From positions 1 through 64,000 of the forward strand of contig JANNRA010000009.1 of assembly GCA_031401035.1 (NCBI GenBank): DNA of 64,000 nt. Direction: 5' to 3'. Below are positions 50,275 through 58,234 of the stretch, in pieces. How positions within the stretch are numbered: the first letter of the stretch is position 1; each line of letters begins with the position of its first letter. Under the pieces are notes generated by a model that was given only the letters and a program-made list of their open reading frames with translations, was not told the origin of the DNA and made no database searches. Source of the DNA: JANNRA01 sp031401035 (GTDB lineage: Bacteria; Desulfobacterota; Binatia; HRBIN30; CADEER01). Position numbers and translations under genes: made by a program.

Positions 50275-53200
50275 TCAGGCGCCTCGGCCCCCGCATCCAC
50301 CCACTGCCGTGGCGACCGCGCGCACGGTTTCGTCGATCGCCAGGCGCCCGTCCTCGTCGACGTCAGCGGCGGCACATTCGCTCAGCGGCTGTTCCCCAAG
50401 CGCGGTCGCGACGATGCGCACCAGTTCGTCGATGGTGACGCGACCGTCGCCGCTGCAGTCACCGGCGCACATCGGTGGCGCTGCGCCCTCGTGCGCGCCG
50501 ATGTCCACCACGGCCGTGCCGTCGCCGTTGCCATCGAACGCCCGCTGGCGGCCCTCGACGTCGCGCGACGAGAGGCGATCGGCGGTGCCGGCATCGCGCG
50601 CGGGCGAGTCGGCTTGCAGGCGGTAGTCCCCGCGCGGGTCGACGAAGCGCGGATCGACGCTGACGTTTCCCAGTACGCCGACGAGCGAGGGGATCCCGGC
50701 CACGTTGCGCCGGTTGCCGAACAGGAGGTTGTTGCGCCAGCGCGTCTCGGAGAGTTTGAACGGCATCGGCGAACTGCCCAGACCGGTCTCGTTGGAGGCG
50801 ATGAGATTGTTCACGCCGATCGGCGGCTCGAGCGCGACGCCCGGATCGAGCCAGGCGATCCCGATGCGGTTGCGAACAAGCGTGTTGTTGACGAGTGCCG
50901 GGCGTCCCTGCTTGGCGGAGACGCCGGTACATCCCGGGTTGTCGGCGACGACGTTGTCGGCGAAGCGTCCGAAGACGCGCGCGTTGCGAGCAAAGGGGCC
51001 GACGATCTCGACCGCGGCTTGAAACGGAGCGCAGGTATTGTTCCGAACTATGTTGCGCTCGATGACCGGCGCCGCCTCGTCGATGGCGGCCAGTCCCGCG
51101 AACCGCGCCCCGCTTCCGTCCAGGACGTTGTCGATCACCCGGCTGTGGGCCCCATGGACCGTCACGCCCGACCCGTTCGCGGCGCGGTTGCGAATCGTGA
51201 ATCCGCGCAGCAGTCCGCCCGGTCCGAGGTCGACGGCCGCGCCCGCGTCGCCCTCGATCGTGGTCGCCGCGGCGCCCGACCGACTGCGCAGACGGACGTC
51301 CCGCCCGCCGAACCGCACGCTGCCGCGGTAGGTGCCTGGGGCGACGAGCACGGTGTCGCATGGAGCAGCCGCGGCGACCGCGGTCTGGATCGAGTCGAAA
51401 TCGTCCGGGACCGCGAGGGTGCGGAAGGGCCGCGGCGGATCCGGCACGTACTCGTCGGCGCCGATGTCGGGAAGCACCAGCCCGTCGCCGTTGGCGTCGA
51501 AGGCGCGCAGGTCGCCATCGACGTCGCCGTCGCCGTCGCGGGCGGCAGCGCCGCTGCCCGCGTCGACCGCCGGCGAGCCGCAGGCGAGGCGATAGTCGCC
51601 GGCGCCCGGGTCCACGAAGCGGGGATCGACGGAGAGATTGCCGTCGCGTCCGGTCGGATCGTCGATGTTGATGTAGTTGCTCACCAGCGGCGGCCCCGGC
51701 GGCACGTCGAGCAGGTTGCCGAAGATGAGGTTGTGGCGCAGGACGGTCCCAGCGACTGCCCCCAGGAAGCTGATCCCCTCGTTGCCGTGGGCGACGATGT
51801 TGTTCACCAGATTTGCCCGCGAGTCGCCGTTGATGAAGATGCCGCCGCCGCCGACCACTGTGTTGTTCATGACGTCGCCGGCCTCCGGCGAGAAGGCGAG
51901 GTTGATGCCCTCCGAGAAGCCATTGCCGGAGACGATCAAATTGCTGGCGATGCGGTTCGGCAGCGGCGTACGGAACGACACGTTGGCGACGAAAATGCGC
52001 CCGATGATGCGGTTCGCGGTGATGTCGAATCGGCCACCCTGCAGCTTCACGGCGGATATGTTGCCGGCGCGATCGTCGGCATCGATGCGGTTGCCGCTGA
52101 CGCGCAGCGCCGAGTCCGTGGCGACGATGCCGTCGCACGGACACGCACGCGTGAACGCCGGATTAGCGGCGATGTCGTTGTCGCGTACCGTAACGTCGGC
52201 CTGGGTGGCGCGGATCGCCGGACTGTCGTTGTCGGCGAAACGGTTGCCGGTGATCGTCGCCGCCACGCCCGTCCCGCACACCACCGCCCCGAGCTCGCCT
52301 CCGGCGGCATTGGTGATCGTGAACCCCTCAATCGTGGTGCTGTCGGCGCACATCACGGCCGGGCCGACACCGCCGCCGTCGAGGGTGGTCTGTTGCGGCC
52401 CGAGACCGCGCAGTGAGACGGCCCGCCGGAGCTGGACCGCCTCGCGGTACGTCCCGGCAGCGACGCCGACCACCGCCGGACCGCGCGCCGAGTCGACCGC
52501 CGCCTGGATGGTGCGAAACGGATGGTGCGGCGAGCCGTCGGCGAAGCCCGCGTAGGCGGTGGCGACGAAGATGGTCGCGCCCGACGGGAAGGGCCCGAAC
52601 GGCGACGGCGCATCGCTGGTCGGCGTGACCACCGGGGTCGGCCGCGGGCTCGGGGTCTGAGTCGGCGTGAAAGTCGGGAACCCCACCGACAGGCGCTCGA
52701 AGGCGCCGATGTCGACCGCGGCAACGCCATCGCCGTCGCCGTCGAGCGGACGCGGCACGCCGTCGAAGTCGGCGCCCGGGGCGCCGCCCGCCAGGCCCGC
52801 GTCGATCGCCGCGGACCCCGGACGCAGATGCAGATCCCCGGCGGCGGCATCGACCACGCGCGGATCCCCGTTCAGGTTTCCCGTCGCGGTAGCGGGGGTC
52901 CAGTCGTCGAAGTCGACGCCGTTGTCGAAGAACAGGTTGCGCTCGACCACCGGGTCGCCGAACAGGTACAGGTCGATCGACATCCCGACTTGGTTTGCGA
53001 GCAAGAGGTTGTTGCGCACCGTCGAGCGCGGACCGGGATACCTGCCGCCGAGGCCGATCCGGTTGCGCAGGAAGGTGTTGTTGGCGACCACCAGGACGTT
53101 GTTTGCGATCTCGACCGTCTGGCAGTCGTTGTCGATGAAGAGATTGTTGACGACGCGCGCGGGCTGCGGGCCTTCGCCGCCGACGCTGACCAACGCGAAC

Positions 53201-53682
53201 TGAAAGCAGGTGTTGCCCCGGAAGACATTGCCCTCGACCAGAACGTCGCTGTCGTTGCAGGCGATGGCGTGGGCGACGCGCATGGGATCGTTCGGATCGC
53301 CCTCGATGATGTTGCCGCGCACGACGGGGCCGCGCCCGAAGCAGGCGATCGCAGCTTCGTAGGGTCGGTTGCGGTTGACGAGCGTGAACCCGCTCAGCTC
53401 GCCGCCGTTGATCAACAACACGGCGGCATGCTCGTCGGGACCGCGCAGAAAGGTTTCGACAGGTCCGGCCGCGCTGCGCACAGCGACCTGCTTGTCGCGC
53501 ACGGCGATCGGACCCACGTACCGCCCGGGTCCAACCAGGACGACGTCACCGTCGACGGCCGCGTCGATCGCCGACTGGATCTCGGCGAAGTCTCCCGGCA
53601 CGAGCAGCGTGCGCGCCACGGCGCGGCTGGGCGTCGCCAGTGCCAGGAGCGCGGCAGCGAGGGCGAGTGAGGTGAGTCGCAT
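50275..53682 (-). CDS. Triple parallel beta-helix protein with dockerin-like C-terminus
   Basis: 1135 residues. The signal peptide is 1-24. Three successive right-handed beta-helix units begin LLVPGDFAEIQSAIDAA (~26), HHPFRTIQAAVDSARG (~395) and LAVPDDFDSIQTAVAAA (~745). Each contains many VVNNLF/VRNNLL-type rungs and ends VDIGAFE, PDIGADEY and VDIGAHEG. A Pro/Thr linker (TPTQTPSPRPTPVVTPTSD) separates units 1 and 2. Residues ~1072-1135 are CAGDCSGDGRVTIDELV plus a second loop DVDEDGRLAIDE and a terminal CGG: a dockerin-like module matching the end of the protein at 41299. It would be secreted; polysaccharide binding or cleavage is typical of such helices, but I see no catalytic signature. 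Confidence 0.85.
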   Translation of the reverse strand: MRLTSLALAAALLALATPSRAVARTLLVPGDFAEIQSAIDAAVDGDVVLVGPGRYVGPIAVRDKQVAVRSAAGPVETFLRGPDEHAAVLLINGGELSGFTLVNRNRPYEAAIACFGRGPVVRGNIIEGDPNDPMRVAHAIACNDSDVLVEGNVFRGNTCFQFALVSVGGEGPQPARVVNNLFIDNDCQTVEIANNVLVVANNTFLRNRIGLGGRYPGPRSTVRNNLLLANQVGMSIDLYLFGDPVVERNLFFDNGVDFDDWTPATATGNLNGDPRVVDAAAGDLHLRPGSAAIDAGLAGGAPGADFDGVPRPLDGDGDGVAAVDIGAFERLSVGFPTFTPTQTPSPRPTPVVTPTSDAPSPFGPFPSGATIFVATAYAGFADGSPHHPFRTIQAAVDSARGPAVVGVAAGTYREAVQLRRAVSLRGLGPQQTTLDGGGVGPAVMCADSTTIEGFTITNAAGGELGAVVCGTGVAATITGNRFADNDSPAIRATQADVTVRDNDIAANPAFTRACPCDGIVATDSALRVSGNRIDADDRAGNISAVKLQGGRFDITANRIIGRIFVANVSFRTPLPNRIASNLIVSGNGFSEGINLAFSPEAGDVMNNTVVGGGGIFINGDSRANLVNNIVAHGNEGISFLGAVAGTVLRHNLIFGNLLDVPPGPPLVSNYINIDDPTGRDGNLSVDPRFVDPGAGDYRLACGSPAVDAGSGAAARDGDGDVDGDLRAFDANGDGLVLPDIGADEYVPDPPRPFRTLAVPDDFDSIQTAVAAAAPCDTVLVAPGTYRGSVRFGGRDVRLRSRSGAAATTIEGDAGAAVDLGPGGLLRGFTIRNRAANGSGVTVHGAHSRVIDNVLDGSGARFAGLAAIDEAAPVIERNIVRNNTCAPFQAAVEIVGPFARNARVFGRFADNVVADNPGCTGVSAKQGRPALVNNTLVRNRIGIAWLDPGVALEPPIGVNNLIASNETGLGSSPMPFKLSETRWRNNLLFGNRRNVAGIPSLVGVLGNVSVDPRFVDPRGDYRLQADSPARDAGTADRLSSRDVEGRQRAFDGNGDGTAVVDIGAHEGAAPPMCAGDCSGDGRVTIDELVRIVATALGEQPLSECAAADVDEDGRLAIDETVRAVATAVGGCGGRGA

Positions 53683-53792
53683 GCGTGGATCGTACGCCAC
53701 GACGCGCTCGGATGGCCACCGACGCACACCGCACAACCGGGGCGGGGAGCTTGGTCGGTCCGCTCCCTCAGGCCCCAGACGGCGCGGCCGAT

Positions 53793-54173
53793 TCAGACCT
53801 TCACGACGCGCAGCCCTGGAACGTCGTCGTAATCGGTATCCTGCGTCACCACCGGTATGCCGTGAGCGAGAGCGGTGGCGGCAATCCAGGAATCGTTGAC
53901 TGGCATCCGACGCCCGGCGGCGCGCAACCGTGCGACGAGCCCTGCCCAGGCGTGAGCGACTGTGTCGTCGATCGGCAGCGGTTCCAGTTGTTCCGCCAGG
54001 CGAAGCGTCGTGAGCCGCAACGCACGGCGATCCACGTCGTCCGCCAAGAGGACACCGAGATGAAGCTCGCCGACGGTGACGACGGAGACGGCGACGTCGT
54101 CCGCGGGGGGCAGACCAAGCGGTCGGCGCTGTTCGCGCGCGATGAAGACCGACGTATCGGCCAGGATCGTCAC
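53793..54173 (-). CDS. vapC: PIN-domain toxin, VapC type
   Basis: 126 residues. The acidic residues of a PIN nuclease are present: Asp6 (LADTSVF), Glu36 (VTVGELHLG), Asp94 (PVNDSWIAA) and Asp112 (TQDTDYD). VapC toxins cut specific tRNAs or rRNA with Mg2+ when freed from the antitoxin. The start codon is GTG at 54173, overlapping the antitoxin stop by 4 bp (GTGA), the usual toxin-antitoxin arrangement. The upstream gene supplies a Phd-type antitoxin. Confidence 0.92.
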   Translation of the reverse strand: MTILADTSVFIAREQRRPLGLPPADDVAVSVVTVGELHLGVLLADDVDRRALRLTTLRLAEQLEPLPIDDTVAHAWAGLVARLRAAGRRMPVNDSWIAATALAHGIPVVTQDTDYDDVPGLRVVKV

Positions 54174-54433
54174 CGGGACTCCACGTCGTCTGTCGTATCG
54201 GGCAGGGCGGATTGAAGGTCGTCGCCGAGCTGGGCGTCAGCCTGCGCCCGCGCCAGGGCGGGCCAGAACTCATCTGCACGCATGGAACGCGGCTTTCGGC
54301 CGAGCGGCGCGAGTTCGGCGACGGGCCTGCCGCTCACGGTTATGCGAAGTCGCTCTCCCGCTTCCACCCTGCGCAGGATCTCGCTGACCTGATTGCGCAG
54401 ATCGCGCGCCGGCACGTCATCCATCTCACGCAT
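54170..54433 (-). CDS. Phd/YefM-type antitoxin
   Basis: 87 residues. The N-terminal PARDLRNQVSEILRRVEAG (residues ~8-26), then ERLRITVSGRPVAELAPL, is the Phd/YefM DNA-binding fold. The acidic C-terminal tail (DDLQSALPDTTDDVESR) should wrap the PIN toxin. It starts at the ATG at 54433, immediately after a palindrome that is a good operator candidate, so the pair is probably autorepressed. No ribosome site is visible before the ATG, in line with a leaderless or near-leaderless transcript. Confidence 0.9.
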   Translation of the reverse strand: MREMDDVPARDLRNQVSEILRRVEAGERLRITVSGRPVAELAPLGRKPRSMRADEFWPALARAQADAQLGDDLQSALPDTTDDVESR

Positions 54434-54449
54434 GTAGCAGTTCTGCTAC
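54434..54449. promoter_or_regulatory. Palindromic operator candidate of the toxin-antitoxin pair
   Basis: GTAGCAG, TT, CTGCTAC: a perfect 7+7 inverted repeat directly abutting the antitoxin start codon. On the minus strand TATCGT lies just upstream and may be the -10 box, so the palindrome would cover the transcription start. Position and symmetry fit autoregulation by the antitoxin-toxin complex. Confidence 0.7.
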
Positions 54450-54504
54450 GATAGTGGCAATTCGTATCTCCACGCGGCAAGCCCGCCGCAGCGTGGAGGC
54501 GCCC

Positions 54505-56793
54505 TCAGGCCGCTTCGACTCGCGCCGCGACGTACTTGTGCCACGGGGTACCGGCGAAGGGATCGCGGTCCTCGCTGGCGGTGAGCTCATTGGGCGCGAC
54601 GCCTGTCTGCCGGCGGCCGCCGCTCTCGGCCGGGGAGTCGAGGCCGAGGCCGTTGGGCAACGAGAGATGGCCGGGCTGCATCTGCTCGGAGACCTCGACC
54701 AGCACCTCGACGCTGGCGCGCTTGGTGGTCAGGCGCGCCCGGCCGCCGGTGGCGAGGCCGAGGCGGTCGGCGTCGGCCGGACTGACGCGCAGCGCGCCCT
54801 CGAGGTCCTGCTTGCGCCAGCTCGGGTCGCGAAAGATCGTGTTGGCGGTGAAAGCGCGCCGCTCGCCGGCCGACAGCACGAAGGGGAACTCGGCGGCGAG
54901 GGCGGCGGGCTGTTCGTGCGCCAGCTTACCGAGCTCGTCGAGCAGTTCGGGAATGGCGAGGTTGAGGCGGCCGCCGCGCACGCGCTGCCAACTGTCCTCG
55001 TACTCGTCGACCGCGAAGACGACGCCGGAGCGGCTCGACAGGATGGCGTCGAAGAGGCGCTCGCCGGGCTCGAAGCCGGCGCCGCCGAAGCCGGCGCGGC
55101 GTGCCGACTCGGCGTTCTGCATGCAGAAGAGGTGCGCCAGGCCCCACAGCGCCGCCGCCGAGGCGGCGCCGTTGGGCAGCGTCGGGCCGAGGACGCGATA
55201 GAGCGCCACCGGCAGCGCCTTCTGCAGGCGCGGATTGGCGGCGACGGCGGGGAAGAACGCCTCCGCCAGCGCGGCGCGGCCGCCGTCGCGAAGCGCTGCA
55301 CGCAGCGGCGCCAGATCCTCCTCGCCGAGCGCGCCGAGCGCTTCGACCAGGCGGGCATGGATCTCCGGCTCGGGCAGCGGCCCGTCGGGCGCGGTGAACA
55401 GCGGATGGCGCAGGTGGAAGACATTCTTGGGGAAGTCGAAGTTGAAGAACGTCGCCTCGTACTTCTCGAACTGCGACGGCGCCGGTAGGACGTAGTCGGC
55501 GAGGCGCGCCGTCTCGGTCATCGCCACGTCGATCACCACCAGCGTGTCGAGCGCCTGCAGCGCGGCGCGCATACGCTGGCTGTCGGCCAACGAGTGCGCC
55601 GGGTTGCCGCTCTCGACGATCATGGCGCGGTAGCGCTTCGGGTGGTCGGTGAGAATCTCCTCGGCGATGACGTTGCACGGCACCAGGCCGGAGATGATGC
55701 GCGCGCCGGCCACCGGGCTGACTTTCGACGCGCCGGGCGCGCCCGGCGTCGTCTCGCGGCCGCCGCCGGCGAGTTTCACCAGGCTGGCGAAGGCGTACTG
55801 GGCGCCGGGCTTGCCAAAGTGGCCGGTCAGGCCCCAGACGAGCTTCTCGAGGTAGCTCGCCAGCGTCGAGTGGCGGTTCATCTGGATGCCGAGGTCCTCG
55901 GCCACCGCAACGCTCGACGCCGCCGCGATGCGGCGCGCGACGGCGCGCGCCTGCGCTTCGGGAATGCCGGCAATTGCGCAGTATTCGGCCACCGGCAGCG
56001 CGGCGAAGTGCGGCAGCACCTCCGCCAGCCCGACGGCGTGCGCGGCGAGCCAGTCGCGCGCCAGGAGATCCTCCTGCACCAGGATGGCGACCAGCGCGGC
56101 GAGCAGCCAGGCGTCGGTGCCGGGCTTCACCTGCAGGTGGATGTCGGCCAGCTCGGCGGTCTCGCTGCGGCGTGGGTCGACGACGATCAGCGTGCGGGCC
56201 GGATCCTTGGCGATCTCGCGCAGGGTGTGGCGGGCGCGCGGCAGGCCGTGCGAGTGCCAGGGGTTCTTGCCGATGAACAGCGCCACCTCACAGTGCTCGA
56301 AGTCGCCGCGCACACCGGCGCCGGTCATCTTGCCCTGCACCCACATCTCGCCGGTCTTCTCCTGCGCCAGCGCGTTGGAGCGCCAGCGCGCGCCGAGCGC
56401 CGCCAGCGTCGCGTTGGCGTAGCCGCCGCCGAGGTGATTCCCCTGCCCGCCGCCGCCGTAATAGAAAATCGCCTCGCCACCGTGCGCGTCGCGCACGGCG
56501 CCCAGACGCGCCGCCACCTCGCGGATGGCGGTGTCCCAGTCGATGACCTCGAAGCTGCCGTCGTCGCGACGGCGCAGCGGCTGCGTCAGGCGGTCGGGGC
56601 CGTTCTGGTAGTGGTCGAGCCGCAGCGCCTTATTGCAGGTGTAGCCCTGCGAGGCCGGATGCGCCCGGTCGCCGCGAATGCGCGCCAGGTGGCGGTTGCC
56701 GGCGCCGCCGAGCTGCACCTCGACGCCGCAGTTGCACTCGCAGAGAATGCACGCCGTCTGCTGCCACTCACCGTCGCGCTGCTGCTCGCTCAT
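54505..56793 (-). CDS. Molybdopterin oxidoreductase (bis-MGD family)
   Basis: 762 residues. The N-terminal 4Fe-4S site has Cys15, Cys18, Cys22 and Cys53 (CILCECNCG and GYTCNKA). DRLTQPLRRRDDGSF and NPWHSHGLPRARH follow, and the C-terminal molybdopterin-dinucleotide-binding beta-barrel spans ~640-762. The protein has the DMSO-reductase/formate-dehydrogenase plan. At the expected metal-ligand region (~150-175, ALAQEKTGEMW) I see no Cys, Ser or selenocysteine, so the ligand is unclear. It has no Tat signal, so it is cytoplasmic, and no partner subunits nearby. It is divergent from an HxlR regulator over a 94-base gap with clear direct repeats, suggesting control by it. Confidence 0.85.
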   Translation of the reverse strand: MSEQQRDGEWQQTACILCECNCGVEVQLGGAGNRHLARIRGDRAHPASQGYTCNKALRLDHYQNGPDRLTQPLRRRDDGSFEVIDWDTAIREVAARLGAVRDAHGGEAIFYYGGGGQGNHLGGGYANATLAALGARWRSNALAQEKTGEMWVQGKMTGAGVRGDFEHCEVALFIGKNPWHSHGLPRARHTLREIAKDPARTLIVVDPRRSETAELADIHLQVKPGTDAWLLAALVAILVQEDLLARDWLAAHAVGLAEVLPHFAALPVAEYCAIAGIPEAQARAVARRIAAASSVAVAEDLGIQMNRHSTLASYLEKLVWGLTGHFGKPGAQYAFASLVKLAGGGRETTPGAPGASKVSPVAGARIISGLVPCNVIAEEILTDHPKRYRAMIVESGNPAHSLADSQRMRAALQALDTLVVIDVAMTETARLADYVLPAPSQFEKYEATFFNFDFPKNVFHLRHPLFTAPDGPLPEPEIHARLVEALGALGEEDLAPLRAALRDGGRAALAEAFFPAVAANPRLQKALPVALYRVLGPTLPNGAASAAALWGLAHLFCMQNAESARRAGFGGAGFEPGERLFDAILSSRSGVVFAVDEYEDSWQRVRGGRLNLAIPELLDELGKLAHEQPAALAAEFPFVLSAGERRAFTANTIFRDPSWRKQDLEGALRVSPADADRLGLATGGRARLTTKRASVEVLVEVSEQMQPGHLSLPNGLGLDSPAESGGRRQTGVAPNELTASEDRDPFAGTPWHKYVAARVEAA

Positions 56794-56824
56794 GGTCGGC
56801 CTCCGTATCGGGCTCTGAGGTGGG

Positions 56825-56881
56825 TTCGTTTGCGCAACGGACTGGTACCAGGGTGCGTTCGTTAGCGCAACGGGCTATAAG
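56825..56881. promoter_or_regulatory. Operator region between oxidoreductase and HxlR gene
   Basis: Two direct repeats, TTCGTTTGCGCAACGG (56825-56840) and TTCGTTAGCGCAACGG (56858-56873), are spaced by 33 bases, three helical turns. A perfect CTGGTACCAG palindrome (56842-56851) sits between them, and TATAAG (56876-56881) lies just before the HxlR start. Each repeat is itself partly symmetric (CGTT...AACG). It is a good binding region for the HxlR regulator controlling both divergent genes. Confidence 0.65.
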
Positions 56882-56887
56882 GCGGCC

Positions 56888-57400
56888 ATGAAGCGCACCT
56901 CGTTCGCCGGTTGGCCCTGTTCGATCGCCCGCACCGTCGACCTGATCGGCGATTGGTGGACGCCGCTCGTCTTGCGCGAGGCATTCTTCGGCGTGACGCG
57001 CTTCGAGGACCTGCAGCGCCACCTCGGCATCGGCCGCAACGTCCTGACGACGCGCCTGCAGCGCCTGGTCGGCGAGGCGCTGCTCGAGAAACACCAGTAC
57101 CAGGAGCGCCCGGCGCGCTTCGACTACCGCCTGACCGAGAAGGGCCGCGACTTCTTCCCGGTGCTGGCGGCCATGAGCCGCTGGGGCGACCGCTGGCTCG
57201 ACGGCGCGCGCGGTGCCCCGACCGCCTTCCGCCACACGACCTGCGGCAAAGCGACGCACGCCGCGGTGACCTGCGCCGAGTGCGGCGAGCCGCTGACCCT
57301 GGAGACCGTGCGCGCCGAACTCGGCCCGGGCTTCCCCGCCACCCTGCGCCAACACCCGTCGGTGCAGGCGCGCTTCGGGTCGCCCCGCGTGCTTGCGTAA
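56888..57400 (+). CDS. HxlR family transcriptional regulator
   Basis: 170 residues. The winged helix is preceded by CSIARTVDLIGDWWTPLVLREAFFG, a hallmark of HxlR proteins (the Cys at residue 11 is often redox- or aldehyde-sensing). The recognition part is RFEDLQRHLGIGRNVLTTRL, and the wing includes RPARFDYRLTEKG. The C-terminal tail has TCGKATHAAVTCAECGEPL, a four-Cys ribbon-like end present in many members. It is divergent from the molybdopterin enzyme and probably regulates it. The -10-like TATAAG lies seven bases before the ATG, so the message may be nearly leaderless. Confidence 0.9.
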   Translation: MKRTSFAGWPCSIARTVDLIGDWWTPLVLREAFFGVTRFEDLQRHLGIGRNVLTTRLQRLVGEALLEKHQYQERPARFDYRLTEKGRDFFPVLAAMSRWGDRWLDGARGAPTAFRHTTCGKATHAAVTCAECGEPLTLETVRAELGPGFPATLRQHPSVQARFGSPRVLA

Positions 57401-57414
57401 AGACGACGGCCTGA

Positions 57415-57449
57415 GGTAACGGTGTTACCTCACCATGGTAACACCGTTA
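57415..57449. promoter_or_regulatory. Perfect inverted-repeat operator overlapping the TetR start codon
   Basis: TAACGGTGTTACC (57417-57429), seven bases, then GGTAACACCGTTA (57437-57449): a perfect 13-bp inverted repeat. The left arm is part of a smaller palindrome GGTAAC-GGT-GTTACC (57415-57429). The ATG of the TetR gene (57435-57437) lies inside it. This is typical of an autoregulatory TetR operator; it would also fold into an mRNA hairpin over the start. Confidence 0.8.
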
Positions 57450-58160
57450 GCCTCGCGGGCACGCAAGCCGCTCACCACCGCCGCCGTCGTCACCGCGGCG
57501 CGCAAGCTCATCGAGGCGCGCGGCATGGCGGCGTGCTCGATGCGCGCCCTGGTCGGCGCCCTGGGTGTGCAGGCACCGGCGCTCTATCGGCGCATCCGCA
57601 ACAAGGACGAGTTGCTCGCCCTGGTGCTCGACGATGTCATCAGTGGCATGAACTGGGGCGACACGACGTTCCCCGCCGACGGCGCCTGGCAGGAGCAGTT
57701 GGCCGAGATCATGCGCCGCCTGCGCGCGCTGTTCGCGCGCCGCCCGGCGCTGGCGGCGCTGTTCGCGCACGCGACGCCGCACGGTCCGCACGCGCTGCGC
57801 TTCATCGAGGCCGCCACCGCGCCGCTGCGCCGCGCCGGATTTTCCGACGCCAGCGCCACCTTCGCCATCACCGCGCTGACGACGTACACCATCGGCCTCA
57901 CCTTCCTCAGCGCCAGCCGCTCGCGCGGCCCCTCGCACCGCCAGATGCAGGCCACCCTGCGCCGCGCCCGCGACGCCGCCGGCAACGGTCAGTTCGGCCC
58001 CGACACGCTGGCCGCCTACACTGTCCTCGAAGGCACGCACGCGGCCAGCGCCGAGGCGCTCTTCGAGTTCGGCCTGCGGCATATGCTCGCCGGCCTCGCC
58101 GCCGACCTGCCACTCAAAAACCCTGCACACGAAGCAACGGAGAAACGGAGGGGGGCCTGA
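57435..58160 (+). CDS. TetR family transcriptional regulator
   Basis: 241 residues. The N-terminal helix-turn-helix (~12-60) reads TTAAVVTAARKLIEARGMAA then MRALVGALGVQAPALYRRIR, the DNA-recognition helix. The C-terminal part (~75-225) is the helical ligand/dimer domain of the TetR_C type. The start ATG lies within its own presumed operator. The last ~10 codons (HEATEKRRGA) are contributed by the inverted repeat at 58127, so the C-terminus has probably changed. The next gene, a nitronate monooxygenase, is 74 bases downstream and may be under its control. Confidence 0.9.
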   Translation: MVTPLASRARKPLTTAAVVTAARKLIEARGMAACSMRALVGALGVQAPALYRRIRNKDELLALVLDDVISGMNWGDTTFPADGAWQEQLAEIMRRLRALFARRPALAALFAHATPHGPHALRFIEAATAPLRRAGFSDASATFAITALTTYTIGLTFLSASRSRGPSHRQMQATLRRARDAAGNGQFGPDTLAAYTVLEGTHAASAEALFEFGLRHMLAGLAADLPLKNPAHEATEKRRGA

Positions 58161-58207
58161 TGATCCGGACCAGCAGCGCCTCTCCGTGCCTCCGTTGCTC
58201 CGTGTGA
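58127..58207. repeat. Inverted repeat related to ACGGAG family, copy 2
   Basis: CACACGAAGCAACGGAGAAACGGAG (58127-58151) pairs with CTCCGTGCCTCCGTTGCTCCGTGTG (58183-58207), with about 22 of 25 complementary, over a 31-base spacer. Arm and spacer lengths match the element at 46059, though the sequence differs. The left arm encodes the last codons and stop region of the TetR gene. The right arm ends 27 bases before the next ATG. Confidence 0.75.
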
Positions 58208-58234
58208 AACCTTCGTCAGAAAGGACTCTCACCA

